Of a stretch of DNA of 64,000 nucleotides, positions 1 to 7,839 are shown in pieces. A program made the position numbers and the translations under genes. Origin of the DNA: Flectobacillus roseus (GTDB lineage Bacteria; Bacteroidota; Bacteroidia; Cytophagales; Spirosomataceae); assembly GCF_030056665.1 (NCBI RefSeq), contig NZ_JASHIG010000030.1. The stretch is one strand, 5' to 3'. Position 1 is the stretch's first letter; each line of letters begins with the position of its first letter. The notes below the pieces were generated by a model. That model did no database searches and had not been told where the DNA came from. It saw only the letters and a list, made by a program, of their open reading frames with translations.

Positions 1-118
1 GGATAACGTCTTCATTCAAACCTGCAGGTACTTCATCTGTTTCGAAGTGACTTTCGAAACCATATTTATACTCAGAGGAGGTGATTTCTTCGAGAATGTC
101 TATTTCTTCTTTTGCCAT
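1..118 (-). CDS. sufB: SufB, Fe-S cluster assembly scaffold subunit (5' end only)
   Basis: Only the first 39 codons lie in the window; the gene runs off the left edge. The N-terminus begins MAKEEIDILEEITSSEYKY and continues with ...VPAGLNEDVI, the typical opening of SufB, including the YKYGF and GLNEDVI blocks. SufB is the cytoplasmic scaffold of the SufBCD complex, on which Fe-S clusters are assembled. The start is the ATG at 116-118; about 260 bp without a gene separate it from the Lrp-like gene. Identification rests on a short but characteristic segment. Confidence 0.82.
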   Translation of the reverse strand, partial: MAKEEIDILEEITSSEYKYGFESHFETDEVPAGLNEDVI

Positions 119-382
119 TGTTTTAATCTGTTACAGCAATTGGTATATCAGTGATTTTGTGCTAGACAAGGAAGTAATTTCAAAGCATGTTAAAATGTCA
201 TTCAAAAAAATGATATTTGTTAGCTTTTTAACTAATTATTGACCTTTGAATTCATTCACTGAAATAATTGGTCTACAAAAATAAACCAAAAAGCGCAAGA
301 AAAGTTCTGTTGTTTAGAATTTTTCTAAGATGTACCACAATTATTCCTAATTTTTGGAGAAAACTCCACTCAAACCCTCATT

Positions 383-856
383 TTAAGAAGGATTCGCAAA
401 CGGAACCGAACGATTTACCGACTCTTCCAACGATATAAAAGTTTCTGTTCTCTGAATACCTGCCACTTTTTGAATTTTGTCATGCAATACTTCTCTTAAA
501 TGAACGGTATCACGACAAACAATTTTGGCAAAAATAGAATAAATGCCCGTGGTATAATTTATGCTTACAACTTCAGGGATTTGCATGAGTTGGTCTGCAA
601 CCTCCGCATATAGCGAACTTTTATCCAGATAAATACCTAGAAAAGCAGATATATCCCATCCAAGTCGAGTATGGTCTACAATCAGTTGGGAGCCTTTAAC
701 AATTCCCATTTCTTCCATTTTGGCCATCCTTACATGGACTGTACCACTGGAAACATGGATTTTTTTGGCAATTTCGGTATAGGGCATAGTAGCATCGCTC
801 ATTAAAAGCCCTAATATTTTTAAATCAACTTGGTCAATGCCTGGTACTTTTTCCAT
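383..856 (-). CDS. Lrp/AsnC family transcriptional regulator
   Basis: A 157-residue protein of normal Lrp/AsnC length. Residues about 8-55 form the winged helix-turn-helix (IDQVDLKILGLL, then YTEIAKKIHVSSGTVHVR), and residues about 70-145 are the RAM/AsnC ligand-binding domain. Such proteins are DNA-binding regulators that respond to amino acids or related metabolites; the ligand cannot be told here. It is monocistronic and transcribed away from the tRNA-like RNA gene, so the two share a divergent intergenic region. Family assignment is firm; targets are unknown. Confidence 0.9.
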   Translation of the reverse strand: MEKVPGIDQVDLKILGLLMSDATMPYTEIAKKIHVSSGTVHVRMAKMEEMGIVKGSQLIVDHTRLGWDISAFLGIYLDKSSLYAEVADQLMQIPEVVSINYTTGIYSIFAKIVCRDTVHLREVLHDKIQKVAGIQRTETFISLEESVNRSVPFANPS

Positions 857-996
857 AAGTATTAATACAGTCTAAAGTTATTATTAACAATTTCGCAAAA
901 AACAAGGCTTCAAGAATTGCCATTTTTAACGATTCGTTAACAAAAATAGCAAATTTTTGAAAATACTATAAATTTTAATAATTTTTTATAAAATAT

Positions 997-1027
997 TTGC
1001 AAAATATCTGAACGCCTGTTAACTTTG
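997..1027 (+). promoter_or_regulatory. Bacteroidota-type promoter of the tRNA-like RNA
   Basis: TTG at 997-999, 20 nt, then TAACTTTG at 1020-1027, an exact match to the TAnnTTTG -7 element of Bacteroidota sigma factor promoters. It predicts a transcript start near 1034, about 28 nt before the tRNA-like fold. The same TTG-N20-TAACTTTG arrangement precedes the hydrolase gene at 11660. Confidence 0.7.
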
Positions 1028-1061
1028 CATTGTCAAGTTAAAAGAACAACGACACACACAA

Positions 1062-1221
1062 TGTAGGGTGATGAAATTTGGCAGACGTGCCCTCCTGTCT
1101 CGGGGGTGGTGATTACGGGATAAAGTTAGTATAATGCCTATCGCAAGATAGACTGGGGTTGACCACCAGATTTTGTACTATACCTAACTACGCCGTGGAG
1201 GTTCGAGTCCTTCTCCTACAG
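1062..1221 (+). ncRNA. tRNA-like RNA with a giant structured variable arm
   Basis: The ends form a cloverleaf. The acceptor is 1062-1068 with 1214-1220 (7 pairs, one G-U). The D-arm resembles that of tRNA-Leu (ATG 1071-1073 with CGT 1086-1088). The anticodon arm is CCCTC 1090-1094 with GGGGG 1102-1106 around the loop CTGTCTC, which places GUC at positions 34-36. The T-arm is GGAGG TTCGAGT CCTTC at 1197-1213. Between anticodon and T arms lie about 90 nt (1107-1196) instead of the usual 24 or fewer. They fold as ACGG/CCGT (1115-1118, 1193-1196), GTTAGTATA with TATAcCTAAC (1125-1133, 1179-1188), a GCAA-capped hairpin (1138-1151) and CTGG/CCAG (1153-1156, 1166-1169). Position 37 is U and no full CCA is encoded (GCA follows), so normal decoding is doubtful. 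It has its own promoter and a terminator. It could be a regulatory RNA, a derived tRNA-Leu or a pseudo-tRNA. Confidence 0.6.
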
Positions 1222-1360
1222 CAATTATCTGAAATTTTGGGGATATACGATTTGGCAAAATAAAATTTCCTGATTACCTTTATTCCCAGATTATCAGATT
1301 GACTACGAATATAATAAAGTAGTTTTATTTGGTTTTTAGTTTGTTGATGAAGTGTAATTC

Positions 1361-1392
1361 AAAAAAGCAGTCTTACTGAGTCTGCTTTTTTT
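1361..1392 (+). terminator. Intrinsic terminator downstream of the tRNA-like RNA
   Basis: AAAAAAGCAG and CTGCTTTTTTT form an A-tract/U-tract hairpin about 140 nt past the tRNA-like fold. With the promoter at 997-1027 it defines a stand-alone transcript of about 355 nt. No other gene is visible between 1393 and 1627. Confidence 0.65.
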
Positions 1393-1627
1393 GTTTTTAT
1401 AGCCTTTTGTACTTCCTAAAGTGCTTCTGTTGAGTTATTTTAGCTTTTTTAGTTCTATCTACTTTTCACAAACCCTCTTATGATTTGCCTCTTTTATAGA
1501 TTTTCCAAATAATATTTCAATTTAGCAAAGCAATACTTTCTTTTCGATTTCCCTCTTTTTTGATGACAAAAAGAAGAAAAACTCCTTTTGCTCCTACCGA
1601 TTACTCAAATATCCATTTTAAAAATAG

Positions 1628-1658
1628 AAAAACCTCAACCCAAATGAGCTGAGGTTTT
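1628..1658 (-). terminator. Terminator after the GH43 gene
   Basis: AAAACCTCA (ending at 1637) pairs with TGAGGTTTT (1650-1658). Read on the minus strand, the hairpin is followed by a short T run and lies about 25 nt past the GH43 stop codon. Confidence 0.6.
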
Positions 1659-1682
1659 AATAAATATTGACAATATCAGGAA

Positions 1683-3059
1683 TTAATAAACTTTGAATTC
1701 CCAAATTCCTGCAACTCCTTTCAAGAATTTGATTCTCAAATACTGAAATTTCTTATTCAATACATCTGTGTGCGGAGATTTGATTTGAACGTCCTCGTGT
1801 CCTCCACATTTTACCCAACTTTTACCATCTAGCGAGCCTTCCAAAACATAGGCATGACCAGCAGTTGGTTTAACAAAGTAGGTTTCAACTTTCTTAATGG
1901 TTTGAGGTTTTGACAATTTTGCCGTAAAAGTCGCTAAAGAATCGGCTGCATCTGCCATCCAGCGAGTTCCGTTTGACCAATCAGTCGCATTGGCAGAATT
2001 GTAGTACTCAGTGCGTTTGAGTGTCTCATCATATATATGAGGAACTTTGTACTCTGGCTTAGTTGAAGAAGCACTTGTTTCCTCTATTTTCAACCCTTTA
2101 TCTTTTACATTCAAAGGATTTACACCTTTATTGGTCAATTTTACGGGTTTGATCGTTCCATCTTCGTTAAACTCCATTTTGTTGATCCAAACCTGACGGT
2201 TAGTTCCCGAGCGACCGAATTCGAGATAAGTGAAATAATAATCGTCTCCAATATTAAAAACATTACCGTGTCCAGGACCATATATTTTTTCAGTGGTATC
2301 GGTTTTAGCGATAATTTCTTCCTTCGGAAATTCATAAGGTCCAAAAGGAGAAACTTTGCTATATTGATATGCATAAGCATAATGCTCATGACCGCTCAAG
2401 GTGTACATATAGTAGTAAATACCTTTTCTTTTAAAAAAGATTGGACCTTCAGAATATCCATTTCTCTTCGTTTGAATCACCTGAATATCGCCATCTAATT
2501 CGGTCATGTTGGGCTTTAGCTTAGCCGCACCACGTTGTGCCCAAAACAAATATGGTGTTTTATCATCATCGATAAAGATTTCAGCATCAATCCCTTTGGT
2601 CTTTTTAGGCCCATCCATCAGCACAAGCGGAGCTGGAGCTTTACCCTTTTCGAAAGTATCTTCTCCCACCAATTTAAAAGGACCTTTCGGAGAAGAAGCT
2701 TTTGCTACGTAAATATGTGTATTGACCGTCGGGTAAAAGAAATAGTCATTTCCTACCTTTTGGGCATAGCTTGGCGCCCAAAAAAGCTGTTTGGCAGCCG
2801 ATGGAAAGAATATTCCGTCAAAAGACCAATTCACCAAATCTTTGGATTGCCAAAGAACTGGAGGTCCTGAAGTTGCCAAACCTTTATCATAACCATCTGT
2901 AGTGGCGTAGCAATAAAAAGTATCTCCAAACTTTACAATACTTGGATCAGCAATTAAGTCAGGAATAATAGGATTGTAATTTCGAACAGTTTGCGCGACA
3001 GTAGCTTTCGCTATTGACAAACACAGACCCATTCCTAGAAGATATTTGAATAATTTCAT
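1683..3059 (-). CDS. Secreted glycoside hydrolase family 43 protein with C-terminal discoidin-like domain
   Basis: 458 residues. An N-terminal signal peptide (about 1-22, ending ATVAQ) precedes a five-bladed GH43 propeller (about 28-320). Visible GH43 landmarks are DPSIVKFGDTFYCYATT (base Asp), WAPSYAQ, GIDAEIFIDDD (pKa-modulating Asp) and SEGPIFFKRKGIYY (acid Glu). Residues about 335-458 look like an F5/8 type C-like carbohydrate-binding module (TEYYNSANATDW, LEGSLDGKSW, FQYLRIKF). GH43 enzymes release arabinose or xylose, or hydrolyse arabinan; the substrate is not decidable here. It lies with DUF2264 and GH88 genes on the same strand, each with its own terminator-like hairpin, so the set is a small catabolic cluster without SusC/SusD in view. 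Confidence 0.85.
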   Translation of the reverse strand: MKLFKYLLGMGLCLSIAKATVAQTVRNYNPIIPDLIADPSIVKFGDTFYCYATTDGYDKGLATSGPPVLWQSKDLVNWSFDGIFFPSAAKQLFWAPSYAQKVGNDYFFYPTVNTHIYVAKASSPKGPFKLVGEDTFEKGKAPAPLVLMDGPKKTKGIDAEIFIDDDKTPYLFWAQRGAAKLKPNMTELDGDIQVIQTKRNGYSEGPIFFKRKGIYYYMYTLSGHEHYAYAYQYSKVSPFGPYEFPKEEIIAKTDTTEKIYGPGHGNVFNIGDDYYFTYLEFGRSGTNRQVWINKMEFNEDGTIKPVKLTNKGVNPLNVKDKGLKIEETSASSTKPEYKVPHIYDETLKRTEYYNSANATDWSNGTRWMADAADSLATFTAKLSKPQTIKKVETYFVKPTAGHAYVLEGSLDGKSWVKCGGHEDVQIKSPHTDVLNKKFQYLRIKFLKGVAGIWEFKVY

Positions 3060-3159
3060 GGTTTGTTTATTAAAGGGATTAAATAATTATTAGAGATTGG
3101 CTATTTATCAATAAGTGTCAATCATACACAATTATACTCAAGTACGTAAATAAAAGGAT

Positions 3160-3195
3160 AAACAGGTTAGAATTTCAACTGTTCCTAACCTGTTT
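3160..3195 (-). terminator. Hairpin after the DUF2264 gene
   Basis: AAACAGGTTAG (3160-3170) and CTAACCTGTTT (3185-3195) form an 11-bp stem just past the stop at 3213. The minus-strand flank is U-rich but has no long U tract. Confidence 0.5.
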
Positions 3196-3212
3196 AAGCA
3201 ACAAATATTCTT

Positions 3213-4463
3213 TTAATCGATAGCATGGTCTGGTGGTACTGGCAATCCTTGCCAAATTCGTTGAGAAGTCCATGGTTGAGGGCTTGCGCTCCAAAACTCA
3301 TCTGTTTCTGGCAAACCTAGAGGAAGCAAAATAAAAGAGCATAGATATAAACTCCCTGTTGTGATATATGAATCTGCGATTTCGGGTTGAGCGCCGTAGA
3401 ATCCGATTTTCAACCAGCCTTTTTCATCAAAAGTGGTTTTTGATTCTGTTGTTTTCTTCAAGATTGCCGTTAAAGCTTCACGTGTTTGAGCCACACTAAT
3501 TTCCTTAGGAAGATTATGAACCAGCGCCATATCTGCCAAATGATGAAACGCTCCTCCTCTATAAACCAACGATCTGCCTATGGCAGGAAATGTACCGTCG
3601 GGGTTCACCAATTTTTCTTGAATATGTGCGTAACGTTGTGCACGCTCCATGATTTTTTTACCAGCCCAATTAAAAGAAGAATTTTTTGCACTTACTACTT
3701 GATGGATATTTACTAAAAAAGGTTGAATAACGTAGCTGTTGTAGTAGTCATAATGAAACTTTTCGCCATCGCCATAAATACCATCACCCAAATACCATTG
3801 TTCAAACTGACGGTAGCAATACTCTATACGGAGGATATCCCATGAATAGCCATACTTGCAGAAAAAGGCCTCAATCATCCCTGAAAACAATATCCAGTTA
3901 CTAAAACCAGGTTTTATTTCTCTCGTTTTCACAAAAGAATTTACTACATTTTGTTTGGTGGGAGCATCCAAATGCTCCCAAAGCCAAGGAGAGCGCACAA
4001 AAGCCAATGCCAAAAATGCAGCATCGACCAAAGGCTGTCCTGCACCTTCGAATTTCATGTAATCTTTTGCCTGAGGATTTACGGCATTAGCAACAGCTTT
4101 TATAGCCCATTGTCTGTAAGTGTTTCTCAGCGCTACTTCAGCAGGAGAACCACCTTCGGCATTGAGCCATGGTGCTATACCACAGAGCAAACGACCAAAG
4201 GCTTCGAGATACGCCACTTGCGAACGGCTTGTTTTGTTATCTATATGAACAGAGAATTCGACAGGCATTTTAATTTTTAGACTATCATTTGCTAAACTTT
4301 GCAAGACAGGACGAGACAATTGATCGAGATGTGCAAGCCATACCTCACGAGTAGTGAGCACAGGCGCTTCGACGGTCGTTTCTTTTTTCTTTTTTGACTT
4401 TTGTGCTGTAGCTTGATAACTCAAAGCACCAGCCATAAGAGCAGCGAGGATAAGTTTTTTCAT
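3213..4463 (-). CDS. Secreted DUF2264 domain-containing protein
   Basis: 416 residues when started at the ATG at 4461-4463, which gives a clean signal peptide (MKKLILAALMAGALSYQATAQ); the frame can be extended 11 codons upstream but that spoils the signal. The mature part opens with TTREVWLAHLDQLSRPVL and contains DGIYGDGEKFHYDYYNSYVIQP, characteristic of DUF2264. Proteins of this family have an (alpha/alpha)6-like fold and occur in polysaccharide utilisation loci; an activity on uronic-acid polymers is suspected but not settled. Its position between GH43 and GH88 genes supports a role in polysaccharide breakdown. Confidence 0.85.
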   Translation of the reverse strand: MKKLILAALMAGALSYQATAQKSKKKKETTVEAPVLTTREVWLAHLDQLSRPVLQSLANDSLKIKMPVEFSVHIDNKTSRSQVAYLEAFGRLLCGIAPWLNAEGGSPAEVALRNTYRQWAIKAVANAVNPQAKDYMKFEGAGQPLVDAAFLALAFVRSPWLWEHLDAPTKQNVVNSFVKTREIKPGFSNWILFSGMIEAFFCKYGYSWDILRIEYCYRQFEQWYLGDGIYGDGEKFHYDYYNSYVIQPFLVNIHQVVSAKNSSFNWAGKKIMERAQRYAHIQEKLVNPDGTFPAIGRSLVYRGGAFHHLADMALVHNLPKEISVAQTREALTAILKKTTESKTTFDEKGWLKIGFYGAQPEIADSYITTGSLYLCSFILLPLGLPETDEFWSASPQPWTSQRIWQGLPVPPDHAID

Positions 4464-4550
4464 AGGTTTGTTATGTAAAAAATCTATTAGGTTCAAAGCA
4501 TTTTATCTAAACCTTGAACCAAATAGAGAGAAATTTCACTTGGATAATTC

Positions 4551-5768
4551 TTATTTTTTCAATTCTTGATAGCGCTTCATAGCTTCCAAGAAATAGTAAT
4601 CTGCATACGTTAAAGGCACATCTACTTCTGTATTTTGAGGAATATGACCAACACAATGTTTAATTAGAAAGCCCCCATTTTTGCCATAAGCCGCTTTGTA
4701 TGGAGAATTTGATAAACTCCAAAGCATTTTCTCCGCTGAAGACACATAAGTTTTAGCCAAAGGAGCCTTTACATATCCTTGTAATTCCAATAGTGCCGAA
4801 GCGACAACTGAAGCCGCAGAAGCATCACGCAAGGCCTCTGGTTGATTTGGCGCATTGAAGTCCCAAAAAGGAATCTTATCTGCTGGAAGATTTGGATGGT
4901 TTAGATAGAAATTAGCAATCTTATTTGCCTGCTCTAAATAAATTGGATTTTTAGTCACACGATACATCACGGTATATCCATATAAACCCCATGCCTGTCC
5001 ACGTGCCCAAGCCGATTCATTGGCAAATCCTTGTGCCGTTTTCTTCTGTTTTACCTCACCAGTGTTAGCGTCATAATTAATCACATGATAAGAGCTAAAG
5101 TCAGGACGAAAATGGTGTTTCATCGTAGTGTTGGCATGTGTTACTGCAATTTTGTAATAGCTAGAATCGCCCGTTACTTCAGTTGCCCAAAACAACAATT
5201 CAAGGTTCATCATATTGTCGATAATCACCAAAAAATCATCAGGCTTTGAGTCCCATGATTTAATACAGCCAACTTTTGGATTAAAACGAGTAGCAAGAGA
5301 TTTGGCCGAAGTCAGCAAAATTTCTTTGTATTCTGGTTTTGGGGCAATACGATTGGCATTACCAAAACTACAAAACATCATAAAACCCAAATCATGGGTT
5401 GTAGTATTATACTTTTCCTTTTCTAGGTCTTTCAAAATACGTTCAGCTTCCTGATACGTAGCTTGGTCTTTGGTTTGTTCATAAATATAAAGCAAAGAGC
5501 CAGGGTAAAAGCCACTACACCACCAGTCGGAGTTACTAAACTCATAGCGGTCTGTATTGGGGAAATACGTCTTTGGAAATTTACCAGCGGGAAGATGTTG
5601 AGCCAAAAACTGATATTGTTTTTGTGCATCGGCAAAATTTTGTTTGAATTGCTTCAACAAAAGAGGTCTTGAGATAGCTTGAGAGGCTTTTTGTGCCATA
5701 CTCGTAAAACCTAACAAGCAGCAAAGGAATAAAAGAAGACTGTAGTTTTTAATAAATTGGGATTTCAT
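4551..5768 (-). CDS. Secreted glycoside hydrolase family 88 protein (unsaturated glucuronyl hydrolase type)
   Basis: 405 residues with a signal peptide (about 1-26, ending TSMAQ). The (alpha/alpha)6-barrel motifs of GH88 are visible: SDWWCSGFYPGSLLYIYE, HDLGFMMFCSFGNA (first catalytic Asp), VIIDNMMNLELLFWA (second Asp) and WARGQAWGLYGY. These enzymes remove 4,5-unsaturated uronic acids from oligosaccharides produced by lyases. The closely related GH105 family is an alternative label, but the SDWWCSGF and IIDNMMNLE pattern fits GH88 better. It is the first gene transcribed of the GH88-DUF2264-GH43 group. Confidence 0.88.
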   Translation of the reverse strand: MKSQFIKNYSLLLFLCCLLGFTSMAQKASQAISRPLLLKQFKQNFADAQKQYQFLAQHLPAGKFPKTYFPNTDRYEFSNSDWWCSGFYPGSLLYIYEQTKDQATYQEAERILKDLEKEKYNTTTHDLGFMMFCSFGNANRIAPKPEYKEILLTSAKSLATRFNPKVGCIKSWDSKPDDFLVIIDNMMNLELLFWATEVTGDSSYYKIAVTHANTTMKHHFRPDFSSYHVINYDANTGEVKQKKTAQGFANESAWARGQAWGLYGYTVMYRVTKNPIYLEQANKIANFYLNHPNLPADKIPFWDFNAPNQPEALRDASAASVVASALLELQGYVKAPLAKTYVSSAEKMLWSLSNSPYKAAYGKNGGFLIKHCVGHIPQNTEVDVPLTYADYYFLEAMKRYQELKK

Positions 5769-5945
5769 GACATAAAGTTTTAAAAATGATTAGAGGCTTA
5801 TGCCCTAAACAATAAAGCTTAGAGTAGGTAATACTTTACTCAAAGCATGAAAAAGTTTTTCAAAACTACAGAATTAAAAAGAACGTCTATCCTTGGTTGG
5901 GGAGAGGTGCTGTACGTAAAAGATTCATTTTAGAAATGAAAAGAG

Positions 5946-6125
5946 TTATTTGCAAATACCACAAGTGCCTCCATTTTTGGCGCAATGTTTACAGTATTTA
6001 CAATTTTTACATGCAGAACAATATTTGGAGCCAGTACATTTTCGAGCAAGAACTGTTGCACTAGAATGAACACAAAATATGAATAAAATCAGTGTTAAGG
6101 CATGAAGAGAGTATCTTTTTATCAT
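5946..6125 (-). CDS. Small secreted cysteine-rich protein
   Basis: A 59-residue ORF starting at the ATG at 6123-6125. An N-terminal hydrophobic segment (LTLILFIFCVHSSA) looks like a signal peptide ending near LAR. The mature part, about 31 residues, carries eight cysteines, mostly spaced CxxCxxCxxCxxC (CSACKNCKYCKHC), plus a final CGIC. The spacing suggests metal binding or a disulphide-rich mini-protein. I do not recognise a named family; the regular Cys pattern and signal peptide make it very unlikely to be a chance ORF. Confidence 0.7.
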   Translation of the reverse strand: MIKRYSLHALTLILFIFCVHSSATVLARKCTGSKYCSACKNCKYCKHCAKNGGTCGICK

Positions 6126-6143
6126 AGTTTTAAAGTGTGTGAT

Positions 6144-6614
6144 TTATAAATTAATTTGATACTGTATCCTCTTATTTCGAATAATAAGATCAAGTTCCTC
6201 AATAGTTAATAGTGCGAAAGAAGAGCCTTTTTCATGTAAGCTTACAAAGCAAAATCTAAATTTATCTCCTAGTATTTCTCCAAAATAAAATTCGTTCTCA
6301 GTAGCGCCAAAAAAGAAACCTCTTGGATTATTGGGCAAATACTTCTTGGTTGTCTTTAGCTCAACCAGTATCATATCTTCTAAATAGGTCTCTATTTCAT
6401 CGCCATTAATTTCTTTCCCTACTAAATTCGGAATATATATCATATCAAAGTATTGAAGAAAACGATGTTCAATCTGTAGCAAATCTAGAATTTTCTTTTT
6501 GGTTGATAAGTCAATCTTGAAAAAACCTGTATGATTTTCTATCAAATAATTTACACCTTCTTTCTCTGTGACATTGTTTGATAACGTTAAAATAAAGGAA
6601 TGTTTTCTCGACAT
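6144..6614 (-). CDS. Uncharacterised protein with a possible PD-(D/E)XK nuclease-like core
   Basis: 156 residues, no signal peptide. Around residues 75-95 it reads EIETYLEDMILVELKTTKK, which resembles the D...(E)xK strand-loop-strand of PD-(D/E)XK nucleases (Asp, then ELK), followed by PRGFFFGATENEF and LGDKFRFCFVSL. The remainder, including KRIQYQINL at the end, is not recognised. It stands alone upstream of the Cys-rich gene, with no visible methylase or helicase partner. The nuclease reading is an inference from a short motif; a non-catalytic domain of the same fold is equally possible. Confidence 0.6.
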   Translation of the reverse strand: MSRKHSFILTLSNNVTEKEGVNYLIENHTGFFKIDLSTKKKILDLLQIEHRFLQYFDMIYIPNLVGKEINGDEIETYLEDMILVELKTTKKYLPNNPRGFFFGATENEFYFGEILGDKFRFCFVSLHEKGSSFALLTIEELDLIIRNKRIQYQINL

Positions 6615-6689
6615 TATTATTACAATTTAGGGTATAACTATCTTTATTGTACTTTATAAAAACAAAGTCAATTTGATCATTATATAAAT

Positions 6690-6911
6690 TTAGGATGTTT
6701 TGTTGCGCTCCCTCATGGGTCTTACTAAAAGATACTCAACTAAAGCTTGTCTAAGCTCCTCATTGAACACATCCTTGGTACTCTTTTTAAAATCTTCACA
6801 GCAAGCCGTAACTTCCAAGTTATCCTCCTCATAAGTTACCTTAGGATTTTTTCCATGCACAGGACAAACCTGCTGCTCACAATTGTCAATAATTGCCTGA
6901 ATATCAATCAT
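6690..6911 (-). CDS. Small hypothetical protein
   Basis: 73 residues, beginning MIDIQAIIDNCEQQVCPVHG. It has four cysteines (NCEQQVCPVHGKNP and ACCEDF), a possible small metal site, and a charged helical C-terminus. Nothing links it firmly to a family. It lies just upstream of, and on the same strand as, the possible nuclease-like gene, about 75 bp away, so co-transcription is possible. Confidence 0.6.
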   Translation of the reverse strand: MIDIQAIIDNCEQQVCPVHGKNPKVTYEEDNLEVTACCEDFKKSTKDVFNEELRQALVEYLLVRPMRERNKTS

Positions 6912-7153
6912 ATTGAAAGATGTTTGTTATAGGGTTTGATAATACCTAATGAATAATTTATTTATATAAGCCAAGAATAAATGGAAACTTGATGCTCTTA
7001 CACAGAAGTATGAACAACAACGCTTTATTACAATAGCTAGATCAGAAGGTATTTGGATATTTACAAGGTTAAAATTATTATATGGACGAGATATTGGGAG
7101 GATAAAAACTAAAAAGGCATCTACAAAAATTTGCAAATGCCTTATAATCATAG

Positions 7154-7227
7154 TGGAGAAGATGGGGCTCGAACCCACGACCTCTTGACTGCCAGTCAAG
7201 CACTCTAGCCAACTGAGCTACATCCCC
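7154..7227 (-). tRNA. tRNA-Gly(GCC)
   Basis: On the minus strand GGGGATG starts at 7227 and pairs with CTTCTCC. The D-arm is AGCTCAGTTGGCTAGAGT, the anticodon arm CTTGA CTGCCAG TCAAG gives GCC, and the T-arm is GTGGG TTCGAGC CCCAT. The discriminator is A at 7154 and CCA is not encoded. One U-U mismatch is seen in the acceptor stem. Complete and ordinary otherwise. Confidence 0.95.
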
Positions 7228-7288
7228 ATTGGAATTGATACTGCAAAGTTATCATTTCAAAATACTTTTGCAAGTACCAATTCTATTT

Positions 7289-7819
7289 TTAAAAATTAAG
7301 TCTTGCTCCTATACCTGCTTGTGGGTGGAAATAAAATACCGATGGCACTAACTCTACATACGCTCCAACTTCCATGAAGATAGAAAGTGGCGAGTCTGGA
7401 GAAAAATATTCTAATCCTGCCGAACCTACGCCTCCTAATCCTGTCGCTGGAATTTCTTTTTTGTAGGCAACTCCGTTGAAAGTGTCATCTACAAAATACT
7501 TTCTCGAAGTGATTTGTCCTCCAAAACCATAGTAGTTTTTAAATCGACTACTTCCCATTTCGTTATGCCACAGATACAATCCGCTTACAGCAATACCCGA
7601 GCCGTTGAATGCACCATCTTTATAGCTGTCTTTTACTCCCCAGATACCTCCATAAACTCCAAAATTGATTTCAATAGCATTTTTGTCATTTCTTAAGTAG
7701 TTGCGTAGGCTTAGACCTGATGGTTCTCCAATCTTACCACCTATCGCCCAGTCTCTGTTTTGAGCAAAAGCACCTACAGATGCCACCATGAGTAGGAGAA
7801 ACAATACTGATTTTTTCAT
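7289..7819 (-). CDS. Secreted/outer-membrane beta-barrel-like protein
   Basis: 176 residues with a signal peptide (MKKSVLFLLLMVASVGAFAQ). The mature protein alternates Gly/aromatic-rich strands (DWAIGGKIGEPSGLSLRNYL, INFGVYGGIWGVKD, GLYLWHNE, YYGFGGQITSRKYF, AGLEYFSPDSPLSIFMEVGAYVELVP) and ends in ARLNF with a terminal Phe. All of this fits a small outer-membrane beta barrel. No specific function can be given. It follows hisC on the same strand after 20 bp, which is probably read-through rather than a functional link. Confidence 0.75.
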   Translation of the reverse strand: MKKSVLFLLLMVASVGAFAQNRDWAIGGKIGEPSGLSLRNYLRNDKNAIEINFGVYGGIWGVKDSYKDGAFNGSGIAVSGLYLWHNEMGSSRFKNYYGFGGQITSRKYFVDDTFNGVAYKKEIPATGLGGVGSAGLEYFSPDSPLSIFMEVGAYVELVPSVFYFHPQAGIGARLNF

Positions 7820-7839
7820 AAAATTGTTATTTAATTGAT

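Noticed and set aside
1062..1221. Group I intron or normal tRNA-Leu as explanation of the tRNA-like RNA
   Set aside because: The insert is about 90 nt, too short for a group I intron, and sits in the variable region rather than the anticodon loop; the anticodon and position 37 do not fit an ordinary tRNA-Leu.
2268..2870. Several plus-strand frames inside the GH43 gene
   Set aside because: They are antisense shadows of a well-supported gene.
6927..7199. Minus-strand frame of 90 codons overlapping the tRNA-Gly
   Set aside because: Its start lies inside the tRNA gene and its product has no family character.
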